From contig CAYGZA010000020.1 of assembly GCA_964354135.1 (NCBI GenBank), positions 1 through 36,098 of the forward strand: a stretch of 36,098 nucleotides of DNA, written 5' to 3'. This DNA is from CAYGZA01 sp964354135 (GTDB taxonomy: Bacteria > Planctomycetota > Planctomycetia > Pirellulales > Thermoguttaceae). The notes beneath the pieces are model-generated. The model saw nothing but the letters and a program-made list of their open reading frames with translations, ran no database searches and was not told where the DNA came from. The translations under genes were made by a program, and so were the position numbers. Of this stretch, positions 8,203-16,486 are shown one piece after another; position 1 is the first letter of the stretch; every line of letters starts with the position of its first letter.

Positions 8203-9045
8203 ATGAACGAGGAACAGGAACGACAAGAGAACCTGGAGAAGATCCTCCATTCGCCGAGCTATCGCCTGGCGTATCAGGACGCGGACTTTCTACTGGCCCC
8301 CAAGATGCGAGCCTCGCGCATCGAGCTGGAGTTGCTCAAGCCCGAGCTGACGTTTGAGGATCAGCGCATCGTCTCCACGATCGTCGTTTTCGGCAGCACG
8401 CGGATTCCCGAGCCCGCGGCGGCAGCCAGAGAATTGGAGCTTGCCCGGGCGAGGCTGGCCGACACGCCCAACGATCCTCGCCGCCAACGGGCACTGGCCC
8501 ATGCCGAGCGGATAGCCGCCAAGAGCCGCTACTACGACGTTGCCCGGCGCTTTGCCGCCCTGGTCTCCTCGTGCTGCCAGCAGGGGCGGAAGCGGACCTA
8601 CGTCGTCGTGACCGGCGGCGGACCGGGGATCATGGAGGCGGCCAACCGCGGGGCCTACGACGTCCACGCCAAGTCCGTCGGTCTGAACATCCGCCTCCCC
8701 AGAGAGCAGCGGCCCAACCCGTACATCACCCCCGAACTCTGCTTCCAGTTCCGCTATTTCGCCATTCGGAAGTTTCACTTCCTGTTGCGGGCGAAAGCGT
8801 TGGTGGTCTTTCCCGGCGGCTTCGGCACGCTCGACGAGCTGTTCGAGACCCTTACGCTGCGTCAATGCCAGCGCATGCAGGACATCCCCATCATCATGTT
8901 CGGCCGCGAGTATTGGGAGCGGGTGATCGACTTCCAGTTCCTCGCCGACGAAGGAACGATCGACGACGAAGACCTGGACTTGTTCCGCTACGCCGAGACT
9001 CCCGAGGAAGCGTGGGAGATGATCCGCCGCGCCCACCAGCAGTAG
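8203..9045 (+). CDS. LOG family protein (nucleoside-monophosphate phosphoribohydrolase-like)
   Basis: 280 residues. LOG proteins, once mislabelled lysine decarboxylases, hydrolyse the N-glycosidic bond of nucleoside 5'-monophosphates. The hallmarks are visible: VVFGSTRIPEP near 64-74, TGGGPGIMEAANRG near 136-149, and PGGFGTLDE at 204-212. The N-terminal extension of about 60 residues and the inserted helix at 75-110 make it longer than plant-type LOG (about 200), closer to the longer bacterial type. Substrate cannot be told from sequence. The start at 8203 is supported by GAGGGAG about 9 bases upstream; the reading frame is open further upstream only as a shadow of the peptidase gene. Cytoplasmic. 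Confidence 0.9.
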   Translation: MNEEQERQENLEKILHSPSYRLAYQDADFLLAPKMRASRIELELLKPELTFEDQRIVSTIVVFGSTRIPEPAAAARELELARARLADTPNDPRRQRALAHAERIAAKSRYYDVARRFAALVSSCCQQGRKRTYVVVTGGGPGIMEAANRGAYDVHAKSVGLNIRLPREQRPNPYITPELCFQFRYFAIRKFHFLLRAKALVVFPGGFGTLDELFETLTLRQCQRMQDIPIIMFGREYWERVIDFQFLADEGTIDDEDLDLFRYAETPEEAWEMIRRAHQQ

Positions 9046-9096
9046 CGCGCCGAGACCGCCGCGCCGGGCAAGAACGCCCGACTCGCGGCCTCCGGG

Positions 9097-9125
9097 CGGC
9101 TCGGCAGGAGCCTCGCCCTCCCGAG
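9097..9125. repeat. Dispersed-type intergenic string after the LOG gene
   Basis: The string CTCGGCAGGAGCCTCGCC, continuing to CCCGAG, sits in a non-coding gap. I recall very similar strings between genes in planctomycetes, so I mark it as a probable dispersed repeat. Only one copy is in this window. Confidence 0.3.
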
Positions 9126-9251
9126 ATCGAGAAACCCCACTTGGAGGCGGGTGCCCGACTGCCGCTTTATGTGGGGGTTCGCTTTGCCGCCCGCCGGACG
9201 AAACATGGTACGATTGAGAAATCCGTATATCCCGTGCAGAAAGGGAACCTG

Positions 9252-10595
9252 ATGAGACTGTCGAAGAAACCGGGCCGCCGGCTGGGCCGGCTCGTGGTGG
9301 GCATGATCGCCTGCACCGTTTTGGCCGCGGGGGCGCCCATCGCGTGGTCGGCCCAAGACGCGCCCGAAGCGGTCGAGCCGCCCAAGGCCCCGTCCGCTGA
9401 AAAAGCCCCAGCCGACGCCGACAAGGGCGAGGCGAAAAGTGCGCCGGCCAAAGCCTTGCCCGCCCAGGGCAAGACGGAGGGAAAGCCCGACCCCTTCGCC
9501 GTCCCCGACGGCACGCCGGAGGAGCTGGTCAAGTACCTGGAGAGAATCGGCCGGATGGAACCGCCGGCCCGCGACGAGAAGACCGTCTCGGAGTTCAGCC
9601 GGAAGGTGGCCGGGGCGGCGCTCAAGGCGGCCGACAAGATCCTCGCCGCAAAGCCGAAAAACGAGCAGGCAGCCTTCGCCGTCAACGTCAAGGTCGAAGT
9701 CCTCGGGATGCTGGACGGGCTGGGCGACAAGGAGGCGTTCTCGAAGCTCGAGGCCCTTCCGGCGGAATTGCAGAAGGCCGGGTGGCCGAAGTTGGCGCGG
9801 TTCGTCCGAGGGGTCGCGCTCCAGGCCCGATTGATGCGGGTCGGCCCGACCGACGCGGCCGAATTCAAGAAGGCCCTGGAAGAAATCAAGAAGCACATGT
9901 CTCAAGGGCCCCTTCAGGATTCGGACGCCGACTTGGCGATCAATGCGGCCATGGCTGCCGAGAACGTGGACCGGACCGGGTTGGCCGCGGCCGCCTACGA
10001 GGATTTCGGAAAGGTCTTTTCCGCCAGCGAGGACAAGCGGCTGGCCCGACTGGGGGCCAAGTTCCAGGGCGCGGCCCGCCGGCTGGCGCTGGTCGGCAAG
10101 CCTATGGAGTTGGAGGGCGCCACGGTCGACGGCAAGCCGCTGGTCTGGGCCAAGCACCGCGGCAGCGTCGTGCTGGTGTTGTTTTGGGCAACCTGGTGCC
10201 GCCCCTGCCGGGCAGAGATTGCGGGCATCAAGAGGTATTACGACGCCTACCACACCAAGGGATTCGACGTGGTCGCGATCAGCGTCGACGAGGAGAAGGA
10301 CCAGCTCGAGTCGTTCCTCGCCGAGAACCGGTTTCCGTGGACGGTGCTGTACGACCGGGCCCTCGAACGCGTCGACAAGGACCAGACGATGGGCACCAAG
10401 TACGGGGTCATCCCGATTCCGGAGCTGATCCTGGTGGGAAAGGACGGCAACGTGGTCTCGGAAAACGTTCGCGGCCGGGCCCTGGGAAGGGAGCTGGAGA
10501 AGCTCCTGGGGCCTCCGGCAGAGGCGGTGAAGGAACCTGGCCGGGAAATCGACAAGTCGGAGGATGCCAAAGCGGGCAGTTTGGACAAGAGATAA
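9252..10595 (+). CDS. TlpA-like exported thioredoxin with helical N-terminal region
   Basis: 447 residues. Residues ~12-35 form a signal peptide ending near AIAWSA/QD (written GAPIAWSAQD in the protein). A Lys/Ala/Pro-rich linker (36-80) follows, then a mainly helical region (~85-280), then a redoxin domain (~285-430) with LFWATW and C316-R-P-C319 and the cis-Pro region VIPIPELILVGKDG. TlpA-type proteins reduce periplasmic disulfides or act in cytochrome maturation; the partner here is unknown. The start at 9252 is preceded by GAAAGGG with about 7-base spacing. A weak promoter (TTGCCG, 19 bases, TACGAT at 9209-9214) may lie upstream. It ends in a charged, Lys/Asp-rich tail. Stand-alone, with 206 bases to the LOG gene. 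Confidence 0.88.
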   Translation: MRLSKKPGRRLGRLVVGMIACTVLAAGAPIAWSAQDAPEAVEPPKAPSAEKAPADADKGEAKSAPAKALPAQGKTEGKPDPFAVPDGTPEELVKYLERIGRMEPPARDEKTVSEFSRKVAGAALKAADKILAAKPKNEQAAFAVNVKVEVLGMLDGLGDKEAFSKLEALPAELQKAGWPKLARFVRGVALQARLMRVGPTDAAEFKKALEEIKKHMSQGPLQDSDADLAINAAMAAENVDRTGLAAAAYEDFGKVFSASEDKRLARLGAKFQGAARRLALVGKPMELEGATVDGKPLVWAKHRGSVVLVLFWATWCRPCRAEIAGIKRYYDAYHTKGFDVVAISVDEEKDQLESFLAENRFPWTVLYDRALERVDKDQTMGTKYGVIPIPELILVGKDGNVVSENVRGRALGRELEKLLGPPAEAVKEPGREIDKSEDAKAGSLDKR

Positions 10596-10717
10596 CGATT
10601 ATTCCTAATTTTCCGCCTGCATCCAGCCGATTCTACCCATAGGACGAGTCTCTCCGGCTCCGGGCAGGGATCGCCCCGTCCCTCGTGAGCCGATCGCTCT
10701 TTTCCCATGGGGGAATC

Positions 10718-11389
10718 ATGCCTGGCACGAGAATGCGGGTAGTGGCTGGCGTGCTTCTGGCCGGCGGGCTCTTGTTACCCTGTCTGGGGTGTTGTTGCTG
10801 GACCGGGCATGGGCTGTTCGTGCGGGGCGGCTTGTCCCTTGAGGTCAACCGTGTTCCGTGGAGGACGGCCGCGCCCGATCAGGGCTGCGGACCCGCGAAG
10901 GAGTGCTCCGCGTGCGCCGAAGGCGGCGCCGCTGGCTGCGGGCGGGGGTGTTCCCGTTGCCGCCACGGGGGAAAACTGGCCGGACTGCTGCGCGGCGGGC
11001 CGCCTTCTCCTCCCAGAGAGCCAGAATCGCCGTTCCCGCGCTTCCATCCGGTGCCGAAGCGGCCCGTGTTCTCCCCATCATGCGATGTGCCGACGCCCGC
11101 AGGCGCTCTCCCCGCCCCCTCGGGGCCGGCCCAAGCACCCGACACCGCTTCTCCGCCCGAGCCGATCCCCGCTCCCCTGCCGGAATTGTCCCCTTCTTCA
11201 CCGCCTAAGTCGGGCGACGGCTGGCGGCCCGCGGCCCCGAAGCCGGCGCAGAAGCTCTCCGGGACTCCCGGGTGGATATTCAGGCCCGTCAGCACCCCCA
11301 GCGAGCTGACAAAATCGCCTTCCAGCCAGCCCGCGAAGATTCCGGCCCCCGTGGATGCTCGACTCCAGCAGCCGCAGGACGTCCGGTAG
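10718..11389 (+). CDS. Hypothetical secreted Cys- and Pro-rich protein
   Basis: 223 residues, not recognised. Residues 6-24 form a hydrophobic export signal followed by a Cys run (C22, C25, C26, C27); the lipobox is not canonical, so lipidation is uncertain. A cluster of six Cys lies at 57-81 (C57, C63, C66, C74, C78, C81), possibly metal binding or disulfide-bonded. Residues ~95-223 are Pro/Ser/Ala-rich and probably unstructured. I chose ATG 10718, preceded by GGGGGA, over an upstream in-frame GTG at 10685 because the signal peptide begins there. It lies between the TlpA-like and HtrA genes on the same strand with gaps over 120 bases on each side. Confidence 0.6.
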   Translation: MPGTRMRVVAGVLLAGGLLLPCLGCCCWTGHGLFVRGGLSLEVNRVPWRTAAPDQGCGPAKECSACAEGGAAGCGRGCSRCRHGGKLAGLLRGGPPSPPREPESPFPRFHPVPKRPVFSPSCDVPTPAGALPAPSGPAQAPDTASPPEPIPAPLPELSPSSPPKSGDGWRPAAPKPAQKLSGTPGWIFRPVSTPSELTKSPSSQPAKIPAPVDARLQQPQDVR

Positions 11390-11634
11390 CGTCGGCCTTC
11401 TCGGGCCGGGCCGCGGGATTCTCCATCTTCACAGGCATTCCCCATTCCATCGCTTCGCGGAGGTTTGGGTAGTCTATTCCGCCTGCAACCCCACTGGTCA
11501 AGGGCTGCGCAAGGGCTAACCGATGGATTATGGGTGTCATCCCGTACGCACGGACACGGTGACTTCGTGTCGCAGGGCGGGTGACGCGGAAGCCAGACCA
11601 TTCTCGTTCCCAGCCCCGCACCTTGCAGAGTCCC

Positions 11635-13017
11635 ATGGCCGACCGATCCGCTCGCCCTGCGTTGTCTCGCCGCTTTGTCGTCCTGGTGATTCTCGCCGCG
11701 GTCGCGGGACTCGCGAGCCTCGGAACGCCGACCTCCGGCTCGGAACTCCGCGAGACCGCGATCGTCAAGGCCTACAAGCGCGCCTCGGGCGCGGTGGTCA
11801 ATATCCGCGGTGAGAAGACCGTCGCGGCTTCCACCTCCTCCGGGAGCCAATTCAACCATCTCGATGCCGGCCGCCGCGTCAACGGCATGGGAACCGGGGT
11901 GGTCATCGACCCGCGGGGCTACGTGCTCACGAACCACCACGTGGTCGACGGCGTCCGCGAGATCCAGGTCACGCTGGCCGACGGCGCCCGCCACACGGCC
12001 AAGCTCTTGGCCCGGGATCCGGAGACCGACCTGGCCGTCATCAAGCTCAACGGGACCCAGCGCCTTCCGGTGATCGCCATCGGCACCTCCTCCGACCTGA
12101 TGCCCGGGGAGCCGGTGATCGCCGTGGGGAACGCCTTCGGCTACGACAACACGGTGACGGATGGAATCGTCAGCGCCCTGCACCGGCCGGTTCAAGTCAG
12201 CGACGCCCAGTACTACGAGGACCTCATCCAGACCAGCGCCAGCATCAACCCGGGGAACTCCGGGGGACCGCTCCTGAACATCGACGGCGAGATGATCGGC
12301 ATCAACGTCGCGGTGCGGGCCGGGGCCCAGGGCATTGGCTTCGCCATTCCCGTGGATAAGGCGGCGGAGGTGGCGGCGGAGCTCATATCGGCCGTCGGCG
12401 CCCGCAAGGGCTGGCACGGCGTCACGTTCAAGAAGGCGGCCCCCGAAAAGGGAAAAGGGCTGGTGGTGGACTCGGTCGAGAAGAAGAGCCCCGCCGAGGC
12501 CGCCGGCTTGAAGCCCGGGGACGTGGTCACGGCCGTCGGCGAGGTGAAGGTCGAGCGTCCGCTGGATTTCTACCGGGCCGTGGTCGAGATGAGCGCCGGC
12601 GAGCAGATCGCCGTGTCGGTCCTGCGCAGCGAAGAAAGCGTGAGCTTGAGCCTGGCGATGGCCGAGCCTCCCGCCCGCGCCAAACCGGCCGGCGGCCCCG
12701 TCTGGGAGATCCTGGGCTTGGACTTGAAGGTCATTCCGGTCCCGGAGTTCCGGCAGCGATTCCAGACCGAGTACCGCGGCGGGCTGTCGGTGACCGCGGT
12801 GCGGCCGCAAAGCCCTGCCGCCGAGCAGGGAATCCGCCGCGGCGACGTGCTCGTGGGGATCCTCGACCGGGAGACGATCTCCCTGGAAAACGTCCAGTGG
12901 ATCCTCGACAACCTGGAGACCGCCCGCTCCAGCCCGGTCAAGTTCTACATCCTCCGGGGCAGCGAAACCCTCTACGGATTCTTCCCGGTCGCCGCGGTTT
13001 CGCCCCAGCGGCGATAA
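11635..13017 (+). CDS. HtrA/DegP-type serine protease with two PDZ domains
   Basis: 460 residues. HtrA proteases degrade or refold damaged proteins in the periplasm. A signal anchor occupies residues ~13-30. The trypsin-like domain spans ~40-265 with H102 (TNHHVVDG), D132 (ETDLAVIKL) and S209 (NPGNSGGPL), so the triad is complete. A first PDZ domain lies at ~275-350 (GLVVDSVEKKSPAEAAGLKPG) and a second at ~370-450 (LSVTAVRPQSPAAEQGIRRG). The start at 11635 is chosen over a GTG 54 bases upstream because the signal sequence follows it; the ribosome binding site is weak in both cases. No regulatory site is evident in the 245-base upstream gap. Confidence 0.93.
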   Translation: MADRSARPALSRRFVVLVILAAVAGLASLGTPTSGSELRETAIVKAYKRASGAVVNIRGEKTVAASTSSGSQFNHLDAGRRVNGMGTGVVIDPRGYVLTNHHVVDGVREIQVTLADGARHTAKLLARDPETDLAVIKLNGTQRLPVIAIGTSSDLMPGEPVIAVGNAFGYDNTVTDGIVSALHRPVQVSDAQYYEDLIQTSASINPGNSGGPLLNIDGEMIGINVAVRAGAQGIGFAIPVDKAAEVAAELISAVGARKGWHGVTFKKAAPEKGKGLVVDSVEKKSPAEAAGLKPGDVVTAVGEVKVERPLDFYRAVVEMSAGEQIAVSVLRSEESVSLSLAMAEPPARAKPAGGPVWEILGLDLKVIPVPEFRQRFQTEYRGGLSVTAVRPQSPAAEQGIRRGDVLVGILDRETISLENVQWILDNLETARSSPVKFYILRGSETLYGFFPVAAVSPQRR

Positions 13018-13029
13018 TCGACGGGAACC

Positions 13030-13178
13030 AAAGGGGCGAGAGACGCGGGGCGAGGGGCGAGTGAGGCTCACGGCGGTCGCTGAACCGGCAACCCACCTTC
13101 AGCTCGCCGCCCGTCCTCCTCTATAATCCTCTCTGTGTCCTCCGTGCTGTGTCCTCCGCGCCTCCGCGGTCATGTTCT
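13030..13178. repeat. Low-complexity and dispersed-type repeats before thiL
   Basis: The gap between htrA and thiL holds a G-rich run with repeated GGGGCGAG units (13030-13060) and, at 13128-13178, two CTGTGTCCTCCG-like units followed by CGCCTCCGCGG. The complementary strand reads as the rule-like string CGCGGAGGCGCGGAGGACAC. I recall such strings as widespread intergenic repeats in planctomycetes. Frames extending thiL upstream through it are artefacts. Confidence 0.5.
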
Positions 13179-13203
13179 TTCTCCTGACCGGTTGCGGCTG
13201 CCG

Positions 13204-14130
13204 ATGGAATCGGACTGGATTGCCTATCTCCGCCGACGGATACCTCCGCATCCCCTGGTCCGCCTGGGGCCGGGCGACGATGCGGCCGTTCTGCGCTTGG
13301 CCGGCGCGGAGGAGTGCGTGCTGACCACGGACTTGTTGGCCGACCACGTCGATTTTGAGCTCTCGCAGGTGAATCCACGCCGGGTGGGACGCAAGGCCCT
13401 GGCGGCCAATCTCAGTGACCTGGCGGCCATGGCAAGCCGCCCGATGGCCGGCGTGATCTCGCTGGCCTTGCCGCGCTCCGGCGGAATGGACCTCGCCGTG
13501 GCGCTGTACGAAGGCTTGCTCCCGCTGGCAGAGCGCTATGGACTCGCGATCGCCGGCGGCGACACCAATAGTTGGGACGGCCCGCTGGCGATCAGCGTGA
13601 CCCTGCTCGGAAGCGTGCCGCCCCACGGCCCGCTCTGCCGCGGCGGGGCTCGACCCGGCGATTGGATCGTGGTTACCGGCTCGTTTGGCGGGAGCATCCT
13701 GGGTCGGCACCTGGATTTCGAGCCCCGCGTCAACGAGGCCCTCCTGCTGGCCGAGCGCTATCGGCTGCACGCGGGGATCGACGTGAGCGACGGGCTGTCG
13801 ATCGACCTCTGGCATCTGGCGGAGGAAAGCCGCTGTGGGGCAGCCGTTCACCTGCCCTCCGTGCCCGTGGCCGAGGATGCCCGGCGATTGGCGGCGCAAC
13901 TGGCCGACGGCTCCTCCGCGTTGGACCACGCCCTGGGAGACGGAGAGGATTTCGAGTTGATTCTCGCGGTGCCGCCCGAGGAGGCCGAGCGGATGCTGGC
14001 CGAGCAGCCGCTCGAAGTGCCGCTGAGGAGGATCGGCCAGTTCACGGCCGGGCCCGGCCTGTGGCAGGTGGACGACTCCGGCGCGCGGGCCCCCTTGATG
14101 CCGCGAGGATTCGAGCACCGGTTCGACTGA
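13204..14130 (+). CDS. thiL: Thiamine-monophosphate kinase
   Basis: 308 residues, the family's usual size. ThiL phosphorylates thiamine monophosphate to the coenzyme thiamine diphosphate in the cytoplasm. Visible are LGPGDDAAVL (residues 21-30, metal-binding Asp pair), the central GGDTNSW, IDVSDGLSIDL near 198, and GEDFELILAV near 245, the full ThiL signature set. The ATG at 13204 (MESDW) is used because sequence upstream is repeat DNA. The last base of its stop codon is the first base of the tsaE start (TGATG), so translation is coupled. Confidence 0.93.
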   Translation: MESDWIAYLRRRIPPHPLVRLGPGDDAAVLRLAGAEECVLTTDLLADHVDFELSQVNPRRVGRKALAANLSDLAAMASRPMAGVISLALPRSGGMDLAVALYEGLLPLAERYGLAIAGGDTNSWDGPLAISVTLLGSVPPHGPLCRGGARPGDWIVVTGSFGGSILGRHLDFEPRVNEALLLAERYRLHAGIDVSDGLSIDLWHLAEESRCGAAVHLPSVPVAEDARRLAAQLADGSSALDHALGDGEDFELILAVPPEEAERMLAEQPLEVPLRRIGQFTAGPGLWQVDDSGARAPLMPRGFEHRFD

Positions 14131-14621
14131 TGCACCGCTGGACCTGCGAAGCCCGAAACGAGGACGAGACCTTCGCCCTGGGAGCCGCGCTGGCGGAGGT
14201 GCTGCCCCGGCGGGCCGTGATCGGGCTCTGCGGCACCCTGGGGGCCGGCAAAACCCGGCTCGTCCAGGCAATCGCCGAGGCCTGCGGAATCGACCGGCGA
14301 GAGGTGGTCAGCCCTACGTTTGTGCTGGCCCAGGAGCATTACGGCCGGCGGACGATCTATCATCTGGACGCCTACCGCCTTCGGGGCCCGAGCGAATTCC
14401 TCGAATTGGGCCCAGAGGAGTACTTCGAGCGGGATGCCGTTACCCTGATCGAGTGGGCTGATCGGGTGCCAGGCTGTCTCCCGCCCGATCACCTCGAAAT
14501 TCACATCGAGGTCACCGGGTCCGAATCCCGCCGTTTCGTGTTTATAGGATATGGAGAGTCAGCGGCCGAGGTCGTTCGACGGCTCGAGGTCGTCGGCCCC
14601 AAGGCCCGAACCGGCAAATAG
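14130..14621 (+). CDS. tsaE: tRNA threonylcarbamoyladenosine biosynthesis ATPase TsaE
   Basis: 163 residues. TsaE is the ATPase that resets the TsaB-TsaD complex during t6A37 tRNA modification. The Walker A is GTLGAGKT (35-42), followed by VSPTF, the conserved IYHLDAYRL and the LIEWADRV segment. It is expressed with thiL through a one-base overlap, a pairing without an obvious functional link. A C-rich/G-rich hairpin without a T-tract (CCACCC 14623-14628, GGGTGG 14636-14641) follows the stop and may end the transcript. Confidence 0.93.
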   Translation: MHRWTCEARNEDETFALGAALAEVLPRRAVIGLCGTLGAGKTRLVQAIAEACGIDRREVVSPTFVLAQEHYGRRTIYHLDAYRLRGPSEFLELGPEEYFERDAVTLIEWADRVPGCLPPDHLEIHIEVTGSESRRFVFIGYGESAAEVVRRLEVVGPKARTGK

Positions 14622-14646
14622 GCCACCCCAGAGAAGGGTGGTGGAG

Positions 14647-14675
14647 TTGGCTTGCGGGGGACTATCGGCTACCAT
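14647..14675 (+). promoter_or_regulatory. Candidate sigma-70 promoter for the BON-domain gene
   Basis: TTGGCT (14647-14652), a 17-base spacer and TACCAT (14670-14675) match four of six bases in each hexamer. The predicted start near 14682 gives a leader of about 37 bases. Confidence 0.4.
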
Positions 14676-14718
14676 AAGGTGATCCGGGGTCCTTGCTCAT
14701 TCGCATAGGAACGAACCG

Positions 14719-15669
14719 ATGAAGACTCGAATCGCGGCGTTGCTGATGGCGTTGTCGCTCGGGCTGGGCCTCGCGGCCGAGGCCTGGGGCCAAGTGAGTT
14801 CCCGCACCTCCAGTTCGGGGATGTTCGGCAGTCGGACCCTTGGCAGTTCGATGAGCCCCACCGGCCGGAGTTCTTCGACGGGCGCAGGTTTGGGGAGGGG
14901 CTTCGGGTCGACGGGCGGTATGGGCTCCAGCATGGGGATGGGCAGTATGGGCATGGGCTCCAGCATGGGGATGGGCGGCATGGGCTCCAGCATGGGCATG
15001 GGCGGCATGGGCTCCAGCATGGGAATGGGCGGCATGGGCATGGGCGGCACGCAAGGCCGCAGTTCCGGCGGCTTCGTCGGCGCCGATACCCGCGATCTGG
15101 GAAACGCACTGGGCATGAATCGCTCCGGCAGCCAGAGTTACTCCAATAGCCAGGGCTCGTGGAGCAGCCAGGGCACGTGGAACCCTAACTCGCGGACCGG
15201 GCAGTCTCAGTCGCGCAGCAATCGCGGCGGAAACACCGGGCGCGGAGGGCAGTCCGGCTGGGGCGGCAACCGGGGGACTCAAGGATCGGAACAAGTCGGC
15301 ACGCGGATTGCGCTCGGCTTCGAGGCCGCGGCCCCGGCGCAGGCTCAGGTCAGCTCGAAGCTGATGGCGCTGTTGACGCAGTCGGGTCGAATCCGCTCCC
15401 TGGCGCCCCTGGAAGTCTCGGTTCGGGGCGACACGGCGATATTGCGGGGTGTGGTCGCGACGGCCCACGATCGCGCGCTGGCGGAGCAATTGGTTCGCCT
15501 AGAGCCCGGGGTCGCGAAGGTGCAGAACGACCTGATCGTCCGGCCGGCGGGGGATTCCGCAGGGCAGTCCCCGCCGGAAGAGAAGCCGGCTCCGCAGAAG
15601 AAGCCTTCGGCGCCGCCGGGTTCCCCGGCTCCCACCCCGCCGAAAGCCCCGGCGGCTCCGAAGGCGTAA
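14719..15669 (+). CDS. Exported Gly/Met/Ser-rich protein with a BON domain
   Basis: 316 residues. A signal peptide occupies 1-25 (ALLMALSLGLGLAAEAWGQ). Residues ~27-190 are low complexity, with a tandem M-G-S-S-M-G-M-G-G unit at ~67-111 and later Ser/Asn/Gly/Gln-rich sequence. A BON domain spans ~205-275 (VSVRGDTAILRGVVATAHDR, then EPGVAKVQNDLIV). BON domains bind membranes or peptidoglycan in proteins such as OsmY and also occur in secretin-associated proteins. A Pro/Lys/Ala tail ends the protein. AGGAA precedes the ATG by about 7 bases. Its last 320 bases overlap the minus-strand lipoprotein frame. Confidence 0.85.
   Translation: MKTRIAALLMALSLGLGLAAEAWGQVSSRTSSSGMFGSRTLGSSMSPTGRSSSTGAGLGRGFGSTGGMGSSMGMGSMGMGSSMGMGGMGSSMGMGGMGSSMGMGGMGMGGTQGRSSGGFVGADTRDLGNALGMNRSGSQSYSNSQGSWSSQGTWNPNSRTGQSQSRSNRGGNTGRGGQSGWGGNRGTQGSEQVGTRIALGFEAAAPAQAQVSSKLMALLTQSGRIRSLAPLEVSVRGDTAILRGVVATAHDRALAEQLVRLEPGVAKVQNDLIVRPAGDSAGQSPPEEKPAPQKKPSAPPGSPAPTPPKAPAAPKA
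14919..15050 (+). repeat. In-frame tandem repeat encoding the Gly/Met tract
   Basis: A 27-base unit built from ATGGGCTCCAGCATGGG and ATGGGCGGC recurs with small changes, producing the MGSSMGMGG tract inside the BON-domain gene. All length changes seen are multiples of three, so the frame is kept. Such tracts commonly expand and contract. Confidence 0.85.
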
Positions 15670-16432
15670 TCGCCCCCGGCAGCGCCGACCCGCGGTTGGC
15701 CGAGGGTCGCGGCGAGGCGACGGGCGCGAGCCGGCCGAATTCTGAAGGGATGGGGATTGTCGTCGTGACCATCCTTATTCCCTGGCGCCGGGAGATGCCC
15801 GCCGCGGCAGGGTCTGCCGTCGCCGGAGTCTCGTAAGAAACCTGCCGGATCGCCCCCGCGTCGTCCCGCCCTGATCTCTCTTGTTGCGCCAGCTTCTCAT
15901 CCTCGCTCCGCAGCGGCGGCGGGCCGGGCAGGACGTGCCGCGTCGGCTCGCCCACCACCGGGCGACCCCGGGTCGGAATGAAGCGGACAATCAGGCTGAT
16001 CTCCTTCTGCGGCGACCCCGCTTCGTCCCACGGGAGCCAAATGCTGTAGGAATGGCCGATGCTCGACTTGCTGTGGTGCTTGACAAGCTGGTCGGGAGTG
16101 AAGGCGTATTTCCTGTCCGGCTTGACGTTGGCCGGCGAGCGCCCTTCTTCGTCGAAGGCGTACACGACCAGGGCGCCCTCCACGCAGACGGGCTTTTGAC
16201 CGCCGGCGCCGTAGAACATCAACCGGCCGCCGAAGCCCCGGGTCGCAGGCCGGTCCGACTGTTGCAGGACCGTGTCCGTCCATACGGCAACGACGCTGTT
16301 GGGCTGCTCCGGTTTGTCCCCGCGGCCTGGTACGGGGATAGCCTTGCTCAGACCGAGCGACGAACAGCCCAGGGCCAGCGGCAAGAAGCCCAGTGTACAG
16401 CACCAAGGGAAGCGTCGGATGCAATGTCCCAT
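15350..16432 (-). CDS. Hypothetical lipoprotein, C-terminus overlapping the BON gene
   Basis: 360 residues as read. The N-terminus LGFLPLALGCSS gives a plausible lipobox with Cys23. A folded-looking region spans ~45-170, including VVAVWTDTVLQQ, GGRLMFYG, VVYAFDEEGR and SYSIWLPWDEAG, then a Pro/Ser/Arg-rich tail. From residue ~255 on, the frame lies antisense to the 3' 320 bases of the BON gene; this tail may be a read-on after loss of the original stop. The start at 16432 has GAGAGG with 6-base spacing. The gene lies 54 bases downstream of the secretin on the same strand, so it may be its operon partner, for instance an outer-membrane accessory protein; that is inference. Confidence 0.65.
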   Translation of the reverse strand: MGHCIRRFPWCCTLGFLPLALGCSSLGLSKAIPVPGRGDKPEQPNSVVAVWTDTVLQQSDRPATRGFGGRLMFYGAGGQKPVCVEGALVVYAFDEEGRSPANVKPDRKYAFTPDQLVKHHSKSSIGHSYSIWLPWDEAGSPQKEISLIVRFIPTRGRPVVGEPTRHVLPGPPPLRSEDEKLAQQERSGRDDAGAIRQVSYETPATADPAAAGISRRQGIRMVTTTIPIPSEFGRLAPVASPRPSANRGSALPGAITPSEPPGLSAGWEPGNPAAPKASSAEPASLPAGTALRNPPPAGRSGRSAPSRPRALGEPIAPPARDRGPSRPHPAISPCRPEPRLPGAPGSGFDPTASTAPSASS

Positions 16433-16486
16433 GCCAATCCTCTCGAATTGCGTGTGCGTCGCAGAGGGTACGATTCCTCGGTTCTG

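Noticed and set aside
10879..13071. A minus-strand open frame of 730 codons opposite htrA
   Set aside because: Antisense shadow of the HtrA gene with its intact catalytic triad; no ribosome binding site or family resemblance.
14623..14641. Hairpin after tsaE as a Rho-independent terminator
   Set aside because: Only a 6-bp stem and no T-run follows, so I mention it only within the tsaE entry.
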